This document shows positions 40,753 to 52,650 of a DNA stretch of 61,800 bases, piece after piece; position 1 is the first letter of the stretch; every line of letters begins with the position of its first letter. The translations under genes and the position numbers were made by a program. Source of the DNA: Zygnema cylindricum (lineage: Eukaryota > Streptophyta > Zygnematophyceae > Zygnematales > Zygnemataceae); contig JBBHKE010000600.1 in NCBI GenBank assembly GCA_037447655.1, positions 1 through 61,800 of the forward strand, in the 5' to 3' direction. The notes under the pieces are model-generated. The model saw only the letters and a list, made by a program, of their open reading frames with translations. It was not told the origin of the DNA and did not search any database.

Positions 40753-41029
40753 CACCGCGAATCGTAATTAGAGTAAATTACTCTAAGTCGGTCGCTCGAA
40801 ATTTCGACTCTATCACATCGACGATAAACTGTACGTTTTGTCAGATTCGGTACGAATACCTTATTTACAGTAGAGGATATTAACTTGCCAAATTAGAGTA
40901 CACCGCATAAATTAGAGTAAATTCCTTTTTGAAACAGCTCTATCACATAAATTAGAGTAAATTACTCTAATTATTTTTTTATCTTTTTTTACTCTAATTT
41001 TTTCATTACTCTAATTACGATGCGCACAC
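40753..41029. mobile_element. Mariner-like MITE M5, deleted long class
   Basis: Left terminus CACCGCGAATCGTAATTAGA after TA (40751-40752). The right end is worn (CGATGCGCACAC then TA). 277 bp; the first 60 bp are nearly the same as in 13006-13622, but most of the interior is missing. Confidence 0.78.
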
Positions 41030-41036
41030 TACTGTA

Positions 41037-42168
41037 CAGTACTGCACATGTATTCTTCCATTTAGGCATAGAATGACGTCACGTAATCATTAAAAACATT
41101 TTTGAAACGAGAATGATTTCTACCTCATCAGTTTCGCCTCCACTTTTAAAGCTAAATTATTTGTTATTTCATTGGACCGACAAAATGAAACGGAAAACGG
41201 GAAACGGTAATGGGCTTTCTGGCGGTGGTATTTTTAGATAAGAAAACGACAAAAAAAATGGAGATGCTTTTTACCGTCAATAATGTATTTATGGCGTGAG
41301 CTGTTTTCACACGTGCAAAGAGTTAACACGTATGAAAATTATTTGAATTGTAAACAAGCGGATCGCGCCTATAGGTCCTTGTTAAAATGGATATTAGCGG
41401 TTACAATATGTCAATAATTACAAAAAAACGCAACCGCCCGATTCCAGTAGAGTGATTAACGCAGATACGGTGAGTAAAATACGATCGTTTGACTTAGTAT
41501 GCTACTTGTACTTTATTTGTCCGTTTCGCACTTGCAGTACGTTTTGTCATTTTGCATTAAATAGCAACGGAGCTACAACGATGACGTCACGTGCTGGTCT
41601 TTATTTTTCTCGAAACTAGCCTTGACGCGCCGACATTTTGTACGGTAAAGCATTAACTCCAAGCGTGCCAGTGGCTCCTGTACGGTCATAAGTACCCTAT
41701 GGCGAAATTCGGTTAAACGCGTCGGTAAGCTGGGGGGTACGGCCAGTACGGCTGGGAAAAGTCAGAATTATATTAGTTTGTTTTTTGGAAACGGTATTTA
41801 AGTAACCACTAATCAGTGGTGGGCTTCAATCGGTACTCGGAAAGAAGCACTTCGATTTTGAACGTTTAACTCACTTGCTTAAACCTTTTCTAACGGTTAA
41901 ACTTAGTTTTATTTCTTTCAAAGTTTTAGTATGGTATCGGTAAGGATTTGCCGATAACCGATATGGACCTGTTTTCGAGTACCCGATAATCGATATATTG
42001 GTACGATATATCGTTATCGGTGTTATGACCGATAGTTAACCGATATATATTGGTTATTATCGGCGATATCACCAATATCGATAATTATCGGCGACAACTC
42101 TACGGACCGTACATAAAATGTATGAAGAGTACACTCAACTGTACGTGTTATTCCTCGGACGCGCAGCG
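41037..42168. repeat. 1.1-kb duplicated segment, copy A
   Basis: Nearly identical to 49559-50671, starting CAGTACTGCACATGTATTC and ending TCGGACGCGCAGCG. The last 242 bp are the left end of the hAT element; the first 890 bp are a GTACGG-rich repeat. The copies differ by a deletion of about 20 bp near 49637 and scattered substitutions. Confidence 0.9.
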
Positions 42169-42476
42169 GACCCCCTTTCCCCCGATTTCGATAAAAAATC
42201 GAGATTTTTCCTTGATTATTTCTAAGTTAAGGGGGTTTTACTTGGGTTCCACGCTCCCATACCCCTTCCTGAATGTCCTTTTGACTGTACCTTTTTTCTA
42301 AAAATATTCAATGTCAAAAGTAAACCTTCAAGATTCAAATCACAAATTCTCAATGCTTCGCATCTTGCCAAATCACCGAATTCATATTCTGAAAATTCTA
42401 AGATTCTTAACTAACCAATTCCCAATCTCTAAAAAATCTGCAATGTCAAAATTCCCAAAATTCAATTTTTTATTTA

Positions 42477-42945
42477 TCAATGTTTTCAATTTCCAAACCA
42501 CCATATAAAAAATCTGAAAATTCTGCAATTCCTACCTTTTAAAATCTCAATCTCTACAAATCTGCAATGAATAAATTCCCAAAATTCAATTTTTAAATTA
42601 TCAATGTTTTCAATTTCCAAACCACCATATTCAAAATCTGAAAATTCTGAAATTCCTACCTTTTAAAATCTCAATCTCTAAAAATCTGCAATGTATAAAT
42701 TCCCAAAATTCAATTTTTAAATTATCAATGTTTTCAATTTCCAAACCACCATATTCAAAATCTGAAAATTCTGCAATTTCTACCTTTTCAAATCTCAATC
42801 TCTACAAATCTGCAATATATAAACTCCCAAAATTCAATTTTTAAATTATCAATGTTTTCAATTTCCAAACCACCATATTCAAAATCTGAAAATTCTGCAA
42901 TTCCTACCTTTTAAAATCTGAATCTCCAAAAATCTGCAATATTTC
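42477..42945. repeat. 124-bp tandem repeat, about 3.8 copies
   Basis: TCAATGTTTTCAATTTCCAA recurs at 42477, 42601, 42725 and 42849, a constant period of 124 bp. A related partial unit precedes (42311-42476). It lies just 3' of the transposase inside the hAT element. Confidence 0.95.
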
Positions 42946-45192
42946 AACCGTATATTCTGAAAATGTACCCAAAACTTAAAAAATTCCACGTCATTATTTT
43001 TTTTGGATGAACTTTTCTCCAATCTCCAAGTACTTTTCCCAATTCCCGTGGCCACTTTCCATTCCGAAATACGGTATTTCCCACATTATCATCGTTACTT
43101 CTTTCTCTTTCAATTGCCTTCCCTTTTTCATCACGAACATTTATGAGGGACTCCGTTGCTTTCCATGATCCTGTTAAAAAAACCAGATTTTCAACGGACT
43201 CCGGACAAAGCCGGTTGCGTTTTGCCGTGGCAATTTGACCGGCCGCTGAAAATACCCGCTCCGAAGGAGCCGATGTAGCGGCTATTGCTAAAACTATTCG
43301 AGCTAATGAGCTCAATGCTGGAAAAAGGTGACATTTTCCGGCCCACCATTTCAAAGGGTTCCCGGGCTCACTCCCGGAATGCTCTAAAATATGACGTCCT
43401 TTGTAAAGTTGGATTTCATGGAGCAAATCGTCCTTGAACTCATCTCGAGAAAGGTCATGATAAGAATTTTTGGGGGGACCTTCTATTCCGGAGGTCGAAG
43501 ACATCAGTAGATCTGTTTTTAGGGTCAAAAAAATATCATCATCATCTTCATTTTCTATAGCCACCCCTTTCACGATAGACATATTTTCACTTTCCAAAAT
43601 TCCACTATCGGCACCAACATCCGAACGTTGAGAGCTTAACACCTCCGCGTCAAACTTTTCCAGCAAGACATAAAGTATTTCTTGTCAAACTTTGTCTTGT
43701 TCTAACGAAGACAAAAAAGCAAGTTGTTTTGTCCTAGGATAACGCTGAAGCGATAAACATTTTCATGGGGAGAGTGGCAAGCTCAAGAGTGCCAAACCAA
43801 GTTTCAAAATCGGACACCATATCGGATGCAATTAGGTGAATTGCCGAATGCCTATCATTTTCAATTGAGGTGTCATTTTCAATTGAGGTCTCATGAACCA
43901 CGCTCTTCAAACCCTTAAGAAATGAGTTAAGAATAATGGGAACCCAACTCAATGTGACATAACTTTCTCCTTCTAAAACTCTTTCAGCCACCATAAAAGG
44001 CTTCAAAAGAGTGACTCCTCTTTCAATAACAATCAATGACTCTTCGCTTAATTTTGCTTTTAATGGAACCGATGTTATCATCAAAGAAACTAACGGTTCT
44101 TTCAAAGATAAAATTGAAGCAAGCATAGAATATGTAGACCACCACCTTGTAGCTACATCAAGGACAAACGACTTTCACTTAATTCCTAATTGACTAACAA
44201 AACATTTAAGAATGGCATTTGCTCTCGTGAAGGTCTTAAAAAACCCCACTAGATTCGTGGCAGTTCTCATGAGTGGTGACACACCTGGACCTGCAAAGAA
44301 CTTCCCCGTGACCAACTCTAGGAGGTGGTCAACACACCCGTGCCAATCACACGACATAGTTTTACCAGTTTTTTTCATGGCAGCCGCAGTGTCAGCAACA
44401 CAAACTGCCACTGCATTTTCAGAAATGTTGTACCTTGCCAACATGTCCTTATATTTTTCTTTTATGGCTTCGGCTGTGTGACTCGCCGGAAAGGGGAACA
44501 CCCTAAGCATACATTTAAGAGTTCCCATTCTGAATTGATGAAATGGGCAGTCAATTAAAAGTAAGACTCGTTAGACACTGAAGTCCATGTGTCTAAAGTT
44601 ACACTAAGGGTCTCTCTTTGAAGTAGTTTTGCTAAACTTAAACGAACCTTTATGCGTATCTCCTCCATTCTAGACGTTAATCCTTGCCGATCTGGGATTG
44701 TTGTCGTCGATGCTAACCCTTTGATCATCTCGCAAAACTCCACGCTCTCCGCCACACTTAGCGGTTGCGAATCCAAAAAATCCACCGAATGAGCCTGTCT
44801 TTAAAAGAGCTGGCACCTCCTTTATTGATGAAGTCCTCGAGGGCTTCTGATTTCTCTTCAATCTCCTTCAGTTTCCCGGCTGCGAAGAGTTTTTTGTGCT
44901 TATTCTTTAGGTGAGACACTAAATTTTAAGGGCTCAGCGACTTCCCTCTAGCCACAGGCATGTCACGGTGATTACAAATTACCTTATTTGAATGTCTGCC
45001 ATCGTGCAATACCTTAAAATGCTGCCATACTTTCGATACAGCTCTTTTCGTAATGGATTTTTTAGCATGTTTGCATTCTTCTTTAACTTTTTGTAAGTTC
45101 TCTAATTCTTTGACATTTTTAGTCTTTTCTACCTCCTCATCAAAAATCTGTGTCCCATCCTCCTCTCCTACTACAGTTTCCTGATAATTCAT
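42944..45192 (-). pseudogene. hAT-family transposase, several frame breaks
   Basis: Pieces in order on the minus strand: an N-terminal BED-type zinc finger (45192-44926 and on; VWQHFKVLHDGRHSNKVICN, second Cys replaced by Arg, then HLKNKHKK), a catalytic-core start with LDTWTSVSNESYF (44785-44555), a core with VADTAAAMKK and CDWHGCVDHLLELV (44528-44175), an inserted helical part (44126-43734), and the C-terminal dimerisation domain NPLKWWAGK, ATSAPSERVFSAAGQ (43666-42944). Stops or frameshifts lie between the pieces, so it is not functional as read. Such enzymes cut hAT ends and create 8-bp duplications. Confidence 0.88.
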
Positions 45193-45769
45193 CTAAATGA
45201 ATAAATATAGAATTTTTTTTTTTTACTATTTTATAAATGACTTGTATTTCGTAAAATAAGCGCTGCAAAATTTTTAAGTTATGGTGCCTGTAAATGGCGG
45301 CACACTGACAGATGTGTTCAAACTCCTCTGTTCGTCTGTGCGTTTTTTTTTTCGAAAAAAGATTGATTTTCAAATTTTACAATGTATTTTAAATTTTTCG
45401 TTTCGATAGTATACTTTTAGAACTATAAAGTATTGTTTTAAATTTGTATACGTTTACGTGATGCGCTGTCCGTAACCATTTTCAGTTAAATAGATACGGA
45501 ACAGATTGATATACGTGGCAAGCCACGCTATATAATGAAAGTAATGTAATACACAATATTATAAAGTATTATAGTATGCGTACTATATATTTTTTAAGTT
45601 ATCGCCGATATGGAATTTGTTGGTCTCGGAAAGATATATTGGTACCTCTGACGGTTCGACAACCGATAACTATCGGTATCACTATTATCGCGATAAGTTT
45701 TTTACCGATACACAACACTAGTACTTATGTATATCCAAGTATTTGGGGCGTATTTTTTTTTTTTTGTTA

Positions 45770-46718
45770 GGGTACTTTCGCATGTAACCGAAACTATAGT
45801 ATTGTTACTTTGTTTTTAGCGAAGATTCTCCGTGCTACTTTCAGAGCATTCGTATGTAAAGAAATGAAATCGTTACTTTAGATTTTGATAGATGTAGACG
45901 CGGGTGTAATTTGTGACGGTTGTAGACGACTACAAAACTCGCAACAATTGATGGCGTTTACATAATAGTGACGGTTGTAGACGTCTAGCTACTTGTGACA
46001 TTGTAGATGTTTAGGACATTTTGACGTTACGCTCAAATTATGATAGCTTCGACGTCACAAGTTCTAATAATTTTCGCCATGGTTTCTCGATTTTGTTTTT
46101 TAGTCTTTTCTCACTCTACTTCCCATCAAAATACGCCCAAAGATAGTAAAAAGAAATCGTTTTTAGAGATCTTTCATTTGATACCATTATTGGCGTTTTT
46201 CATTGCAAGAATTGTGGGGTAGACACGGTAGTGGAAGTGGGAGAGAGATGGAGGCGCTTTCACGAACTTCGCTTTTGCGAAATGGCGTACGTTGGTCGAG
46301 ACCGCCTCCACAACCCCTTAACGGAAAAAAAGCGCACGGAAAAAAGTCACGCATAGGCTGGAAACGTGCAGTGGGTTTTATTTTTTGGTACTCCGTTGTC
46401 AATAACTTTCGACATGTGCGACCCCATCTTACTATTCGCACACCTCATAGAACTTTATTTAAAATCACCTCGCGAGGTGATTTTATATAAAGTTTGAAGA
46501 TGAGCTGGAAGGACGCGAAAATGGGTCGAAACGCACTAGGCGACAAACTGCATCGCGCTTATCGACAAACTCCAGTACATATAAAGTTTCTAGGTAACGC
46601 AACTTGTATTGTGGTAATTTCATTTTTTTGGTACGGTTGCGGATTTTCTCGTTAATTTCTAAGTTATGGATGAAAACGACAAAAAATAACTGTAACTTTA
46701 GCACATGCAAAAGTACCC
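45770..46718. mobile_element. Harbinger-like MITE H5
   Basis: TTA at 45767-45769 and 46719-46721; termini GGGTACTTTCGCATGTAACC and inverted GGGTACTTTTGCATGTGCTA; 949 bp. A perfect 24-bp palindrome at 46461-46484 (AAAATCACCTCG then CGAGGTGATTTT) is extended by ACTTTAT/ATAAAGT arms, its core 245 bp from the right end. The GTTGTAGACG/TGTGAC motif cluster is at 45890-46020, toward the other end. Confidence 0.9.
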
Positions 46719-46721
46719 TTA

Positions 46722-47144
46722 ATAATATATATTTTTTTAATGTGAGCCAAAAGTGTCAAAAAAACTTTTTCAAAGGAAAAAATTCCACTTTGTTAGCCAC
46801 CAATTACGCAATTACCTTATTTGGTGGTATACTGGCGGTCAAAGTTGCAATAGTATATATTTACTTTATTATTTTATAATTACTACTTATGTTGGTAGCT
46901 CAAAAAAATTGTTGTTTTTTTCAAAAAGTACATGAAACGTCAAGTACTGTATTCGTGGGAGAGGGAGGGAGGGTTCGTATATTCCGTACACATAATCTGA
47001 ACATTTTTACATGTTAAGGTTAACGTACTTTAACAGTACATGTATTCTAATACGGTACCGTACAGTGTAATGGACAATACTCTTAAGGTATACTCCAAAC
47101 CATACGAATCTGCAAACCTTTTTAACCACCGTACAGTAGTCATG
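46722..47144. other. Unassigned DNA
   Basis: AT-rich, with a GTACGGTACCGTACAGT patch near 47050. No coding or element boundary is evident. Confidence 0.35.
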
Positions 47145-47390
47145 CGGTAGCGAATTAGAGCGATGTTTCGTTGGTGTGAAGGTTCACACTGGGACCAATG
47201 TAGCGGAATACGGTGAGCATCAGAAGGTTTTATCAAAAGAAGTCACGTGGCAGTTTCTTTTCAGTAGAGTCTTTGTCTTTATGCAATAAAACTCCTTCCC
47301 CCATTTTGTACGATTCGCATAGTACCGTCCACTTTTATTTGTCAATAAACGTTTCCGATTGTTGCACGATTGAAACGCAACATAAATGTC
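47145..47390 (-). pseudogene. Third fragment of the LRR-gene 5' region
   Basis: Matches LRR gene 2 upstream DNA (AGAAGGTTTTATCAAAAGAA, CACGTGGCAG, then the KWTVL segment) and part of intron 1 (GCGAATTAGAGCGATGTTTC...GTGTGAAGG). The signal-peptide exon is deleted between about 47195 and 47215. The KWTVL segment carries a stop and lacks the donor. Confidence 0.55.
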
Positions 47391-47599
47391 TCATGCGCAT
47401 AAAATGCACGCATGAAACACCCAAAAAATAACGAATATGCGCATGAAACAAAATTCAAAACTTTATAAAATGCGTTGACTGACTTTGACCTTATAATAAA
47501 ATATAAAATTCAAAAACATCTAATAAAAAATACTTCTACAGCTCAATCAAATTTATTTTTGTTTTACCTTAATACGCATACTTTTTAACTAGCGTTAGC

Positions 47600-48020
47600 T
47601 AATTGATTGCGTCGCCACAGAAAAGCGTAGTCAAATTTGATTCAAAGTCATAAAGACGAAGGAAAATCACAAAAACTTGTTCGCACATGTTCAAGTGTCG
47701 AATATGTGAACACAGACTATTGGTTTTGTTTAAGCAACGTTAATTGCTCCAATTTCGACTTTTTTAAATGTTTAAATAGTGTAGTATAAAACATGAATCA
47801 GGTCGTACAAAAATTGCTCATTATTTTGTACAGACGTACAGAATAAGCGTCAGATAAAGGCGTTGACACAAGAAATTGAGTGCGTTGGCAAGAAAAAGCG
47901 CACTCGGATTTGAATCCCAGTCATACAGATGAGGGAGAATCGCGAGAACGTGTTCTCACATGTTCAAGCGTCGAACCTGTGAACATAGACTATTGCGGCT
48001 ACATCCAAATTAGTGTTAGA
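47600..48020. repeat. Two ~250-bp spaced dispersed-repeat units, related to 48600-48940
   Basis: Units share GCACTC(G/A)GATTTGA, AGTCATA(A/C)AGA(C/T)GA, ACATGTTCAAG(T/C)GTCGAA and TGTGAACA(C/T)AGACTATT. Two further units lie at about 48645-48720 and 48780-48920, preceded by TTTTGTACAGACGTACA(A/G)AA. No coding frame. Identity of the element unknown. Confidence 0.6.
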
Positions 48021-48116
48021 TGTGTATAAATTAGCGTTAGTTTTTTACTTTTTGTTGGCGGTAGGCCTTTAACCCAAAATAGAGTTTAACTTTAATCTCC
48101 CTCGTTCAAAAAATTT

Positions 48117-48403
48117 CGAAGACGTTTCACGCGTGCAATAACTGCTTTCTATTCGTCTATGGGGTGTTATTTTGGTTAAAATCAGATCGCGATTTGATTC
48201 CAGTGCAAGTGTGAAGATGAGCTAGAAGTGGGTCGCGATGATAATAACGCCAAATTGCCGTACCTTTCAAGTTCCAAGATGACGCAAAATGTACTTGTGT
48301 TTTTGCCCATTTTTCGTACGGCGTAATATTTTCTTGTTGAAAGTCCCATTTTCTGTGAAAACGACGGAAAAAAACCCTTACTTGAACACATGGGAACACG
48401 CCC
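48117..48403. mobile_element. Harbinger-like MITE H6, truncated
   Basis: The right end inverted is GGGCGTGTTCCCATGTG followed by TTA at 48404-48406; about 287 bp align in reverse to the left part of 27614-28321. Near-perfect palindrome AATCAGATCGCGATTTGATT at 48180-48199, core 213 bp from the end. The other end is missing. Confidence 0.75.
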
Positions 48404-48599
48404 TTACTCCTTATTTTTTTCATTGCCGATCACGTGCATGTATATTTAAAAAATTGCGGTTAATCAAATTTAACTCAAAAAAAAGTTTACGTCAACATTG
48501 GTACTGTTTAACTAGCGTTAATTACAATAATGTCGAATATTTTTAGATAGTGTAATGTACAAAATGTGTCAGTCCGTACTAGAACTGCTCATTATTTTG

Positions 48600-48940
48600 T
48601 ACAGACGTACAAAATAGCTGTCAGAGAATGGCGTCGACAGTGGAAATTAAGTGCGTCGCACGGAAAAGTGCACTCAGATTTGATTCCAAGTTAAAAAGAC
48701 GAGGGAAAATATGTTAGTTCGCACTAAAACTGTTCATTACTTCGTAAAGACGTACAAAATGGGTGTCAGATAAAGGCGTCGAAACGGGAAATTGAGTGCG
48801 TCGCACGGAAAAGTGTACTCAAATTGATTCAAAGTCATAAAAGACGAGGGAAAATCGCGAGAACTTGATCTCACATATGGAATAATTCACAGGCATCGAA
48901 TATGTGAACACAAATTTTCGCGGCTACCCTAAAAACATGG
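48600..48940. repeat. Two more units of the 47600-48020 repeat
   Basis: GTGCGTCGCACGGAAAAGTG occurs twice, about 145 bp apart, followed in both by ACTCA(G/A)ATT and AGACGAGGGAAAAT. Confidence 0.7.
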
Positions 48941-49558
48941 GAATGTGTATCGATTTCTTAAATCTAACAGAGATTCACGGTGTACTTTCAACCTTTTTTT
49001 GGATATTTAGTACATTTTATCCGTACATATTATCCGTACACTAAAAGCATACGAATTTTACGAAATGTTCAAAAACTGAAAAAAATAACGCATATTCGTA
49101 AAAATTTCGAAATTTTAACGAATGAAACCTCTATGATTTCTACCCAATCAGTTTCGCCTCACTTTGAAAGGAAGATATTATGCTTTTTCATTGGACCGAC
49201 GAAATAAAATGAAAAACAGGAAACGGTTATGGTTTCTCTGGCGGTGCCTCTTTTTCCGATCAGAAAACGACAGAATAAATGTAGATGCTTTTTACCGTGA
49301 ATATGCCAGTGGTGAAAATTGGTACGATTGGTCACCATTTTGAAAATTTACAGAGAACTGGGTACAGTACTCGTACTCGCTCGACAACTTCCACCGACAA
49401 CCATTTTAAAGAAAGAAAAGCTATATTACAGAAGGTGCGAGGGAAAAACTATCGAGGTACAAAAGGGGTAAAAAGCAAAAAAAAAAACATTTAAAGTCTA
49501 CAAGAGCCAACAGAGACAAAAAAGACAAAAAAAACAAATGAGAAAGCGAATCGCCAAA
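48941..49558. other. Unassigned DNA with a third diverged copy of the 41-kb repeat
   Basis: 49120-49300 (CAGTTTCGCCTC, TTTTTCATTGGACCGACGAA) is a diverged relative of 41130-41275. 49300-49557 is A-rich and unassigned. Confidence 0.45.
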
Positions 49559-50671
49559 CAGTACTGCACATGTATTCTTCCATTTAGGCATAGAATGACG
49601 TCACGTAATCATTAAAAACATTTTTGAAACGAGAACGCCTCCACTTTTAAAGCTAAAGTTTTTGTTATTTCATTGGACCGACAAAATTAAACGGAAAACG
49701 GGAAACGGTAATGGGCTTTCTGGCGGTGGTATTTTTTAGATCAGAAAACGACAAAAAAAATGGAGATGCTTTTTACCGTCAATAATGTATTTATGGCGTG
49801 AGCTGTTTTCACACGTGCAAAGAGTTAACACGTATGAAAATTATTTGAATTGTAAACAAGCGGATCGCGCCTATAGGTCCTTGTTAAAATGGATATTAGC
49901 GGTTACAATATGTCAATAATTCCAAAAAACCGCAACCGCCCGTTTCCAGTAGCGTGATTAACGCAGATACGGTGAGTAAAATACGATCGTTAGACTTAGT
50001 ATGCTACTTGTACTTTATTTGTCCGTTTCGCACTTGCAGTACGTTTTGTCATTTTGCATTAAATAGCAACGGAGCTACAAACGATGACGTCACATGCTGG
50101 TCTTTATTTTTCTCGAAACTAGCCTTGACGCGCCGACATTTTGTACGGTAAAGCATTAATTCCAAGCGTGCCAGTGGCTCCTGTACGGTCATAAGTACCC
50201 TATGGCGAAATTCGGTTAACGGCGTCGGTAAGCTGGGGGGTACGGCCAGTACGGCTGGGAAAAGTCAGAATTATATTAGTTTGTTTTTTGGAAACGGTAT
50301 TTAAGTAACCACTAATCAGTGGTGGGCTTCAATCGGTACTCGGAAAAAAGCACTTCGATTTTGAACGTTTAACTCACTTGCTTAAACCTTTTCTAACGGT
50401 TAAACTTAGTTTTATTTCTTTCAAAGTTTTAGTATGGTATCGGTAAGGATTTGCCGATAACCGATATGGACCTGTTTTCGAGTACCCGATAATCGATATA
50501 TTGGTACGATATATCGTTATCGGTGTTATGGCCGATAGTTAACCGATATTTATTGGTTATTATCGGCGATATCACCGATATCGATAATTATCGGCGACAA
50601 CTGTACGGACCGTACAGAAAATGTACGGACAGTACACTCAACTGTACGTGTTATTCCTCGGACGCGCAGCG
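49559..50671. repeat. 1.1-kb duplicated segment, copy B
   Basis: A near-identical copy of 41037-42168, including the hAT left end (starting about 50430) and its TATCG-rich sub-terminal region. Beyond 50671 the sequence departs from the hAT interior and no right hAT end was found. Confidence 0.9.
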
Positions 50672-50955
50672 ATGGTTGAATAATGCTAATGGTTTATTGT
50701 GTATTCTAGATTTAACATTAAAATATTAAATACTACATGATATATTCAGTCTTTTCATTCATATCGTTCAGTAGATTGAGATCGAACGCTCAAATCAATT
50801 TGAAACTTTTACGCTTAATCAAACCCCCTACATGAACAAAACGCGAATTAAACCATCCTCTTGGCATCGTCATGGTCTTTACCATGTACAATGCGATAGT
50901 ATAGTGCGTACCATGTACGAACACCGTACGTGACGCCAACACTGAAATTACGGTA

Positions 50956-51635
50956 CACCGCGAATCTTAATTATAATAAAGAAAAAATTAGAGCAAAAAA
51001 ACGAAAAAAAATGATTAGAGTAATAAACGCTAATTATTGTGATAGAACCTTTTCATAAAGGAAATTTATTCTACTTTATTGAAGTACTCTATATTAGGTT
51101 ATGTCGGAAATAATTATCCGTCCTGTAATTATGAACACTAAATTATGTAGACACACAAAAACCGTGAACCTTATATTTTGACGTCATTGTGACGTTAGTA
51201 CAATTTGTCTCATAGATATATACTTTTTGTCTCAACTTATACCGTTGTCGTTTAACTATAAAATTTTCACATGTAAATTCATGTAAATGTTCACACAGGC
51301 GAGATTGTTGTCGACGGACGAAGCTATGCGAACGGATTTTTTTCGATGTGATATAACTTTTTTGTTTAGTGCATTTTCACATGCGAGCGCGATTCTATTA
51401 AATTATTATTTGTACCTTTCTAATTATAAAAGTACAATTTTGCACAGCCATACGTTGTCCATACTCCACACTATTTAAAACGAACTTATATTAGGATTTT
51501 TTACGCTAATTAAACTTTACCTTAAATAGTATAATTAAAAACTTCGAATCATCTACTCTATTTAACGTGATAGAGTCGAAATTTAGGGCGACCGAATTAG
51601 CGTTATTTACTCTAATTACGATTCGCTGTGTGGTG
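50956..51635. mobile_element. Mariner-like MITE M6 (long class)
   Basis: Left terminus CACCGCGAATCTTAATTATA after TA (50954-50955). The right end CTAATTACGATTCGC is worn before TA (51636-51637). Its interior matches 13006-13622 inverted (GACGTCA, CCACACTATTTAAA). Confidence 0.78.
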
Positions 51636-51640
51636 TACGG

Positions 51641-52030
51641 ATATTGAGAACACGACAACGTGGCGTGATGTGACGAGATCGCACGCGCCAAAATTAAAAG
51701 TGCGATACTGAACGTTACTATACCGGTTTTGATAACACGACACATCGTACGTCACGCCCACTTTGAAATAACAGTAGTGTACAGATATTGAGAACACGAC
51801 AACGTGGCGTGATTTGATGGGATCGCACTCGCAAAAATTAAAAGTACGATACCGTACGTTACTTAACCGGTATTGATAACACGACATTTTGGCGTGTAAG
51901 AAATTTGAGAAAACGACAACGTGGCGTGATGTGTGGAATCGCACGCGCAAAATTTTAACGTACAATACTGTACGTTACTCAACCGGTATTGATAAATGAT
52001 AACACGACATTTTTGCGTGACGTCGATTTC
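51641..52030. repeat. Three units of an ACGACAACGTGGCGTGATG repeat
   Basis: Units start at about 51641, 51785 and 51902, each with GAGAACACGACAACGTGGCG, ATCGCACGCGC, an AAAATTAAAAGT box, CGTTACT and GATAACACGACA. A single unit recurs at 61339-61465. Noncoding. Confidence 0.85.
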
Positions 52031-52650
52031 GTCTGCCCTTTAATCATACCACTACAACCACGCGAAATACAACAAATAGGATTGTACCACGTGTCTCTTT
52101 TCGTTACATCAAAATTAGAACATGACAAAGCCAATCAAAACTCAAATCACTCAACGGCTCACGATCTTACACAAAAAAATCGACGATCAATTATCGTTGT
52201 CACCAGAGGCGAAGGCGACTACAATGCTTTTCCATTTTAGAAAAAAGACAAAGCAAAAACGGTGCGACAAGACAGATTGTACACGCTGACAGCCGTCACG
52301 GAAATTGTCAACGTATACAATCGTCACAAAGTTATGTAACAATTTTGAGTAAAAAAATAGAGACACCTGAAATCCAGGTCTGCCGGATCCGCGTTAAAAA
52401 ACAAGGTAAGTTCGCAAAGCTACAAGTACATGGGGCCGTACCTTCCCTAATAGCGACACCCGATGTAAGTTTTGTACTTTTGTGTAAATTAAAAATACGT
52501 GTTGACTCAATAGTTGCCCAACTGCTCATTTCGTACTGTCCGTTGGTCCACTTCCACAATGTTTTTAGTGCGTCTTTATGTTTTTTAAAAAGTGACCATT
52601 CAACATATTATTGGTTTAAGTTACTTGGGAGCTATTCTGGTTATTTTTGC
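52031..52650. other. Unassigned DNA
   Basis: An open plus-strand frame at 52345-52653 (102 codons) has no recognised domain. 52275-52340 has GTCAC/GTCAA words like the Harbinger-MITE repeat cluster and may be a remnant. Confidence 0.3.

Larger units (their letters stand above)
41927..45720 (-). mobile_element. hAT element with decayed transposase
   Basis: The right end (inverted) TAGTGTTGTGTATCGGTAA and left end TAGTATGGTATCGGTAAGG share a TIR with the small element at 52651-53115. No matching 8-bp flank was found, so the left end is worn or rearranged. Contains a 124-bp tandem array and a minus-strand transposase. Confidence 0.78.

Noticed and set aside
41800-41830. CAGTGGTGGGCTTCAATCGG as the hAT left end
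   Set aside because: It does not match the right terminus, whereas TAGTATGGTATCGGTAAGG at 41927 does and also matches the small derivative at 52651.
47915-47935. A tRNA gene or tRNA-derived SINE
   Set aside because: One T-arm-like word but no matching acceptor, D and anticodon arms.
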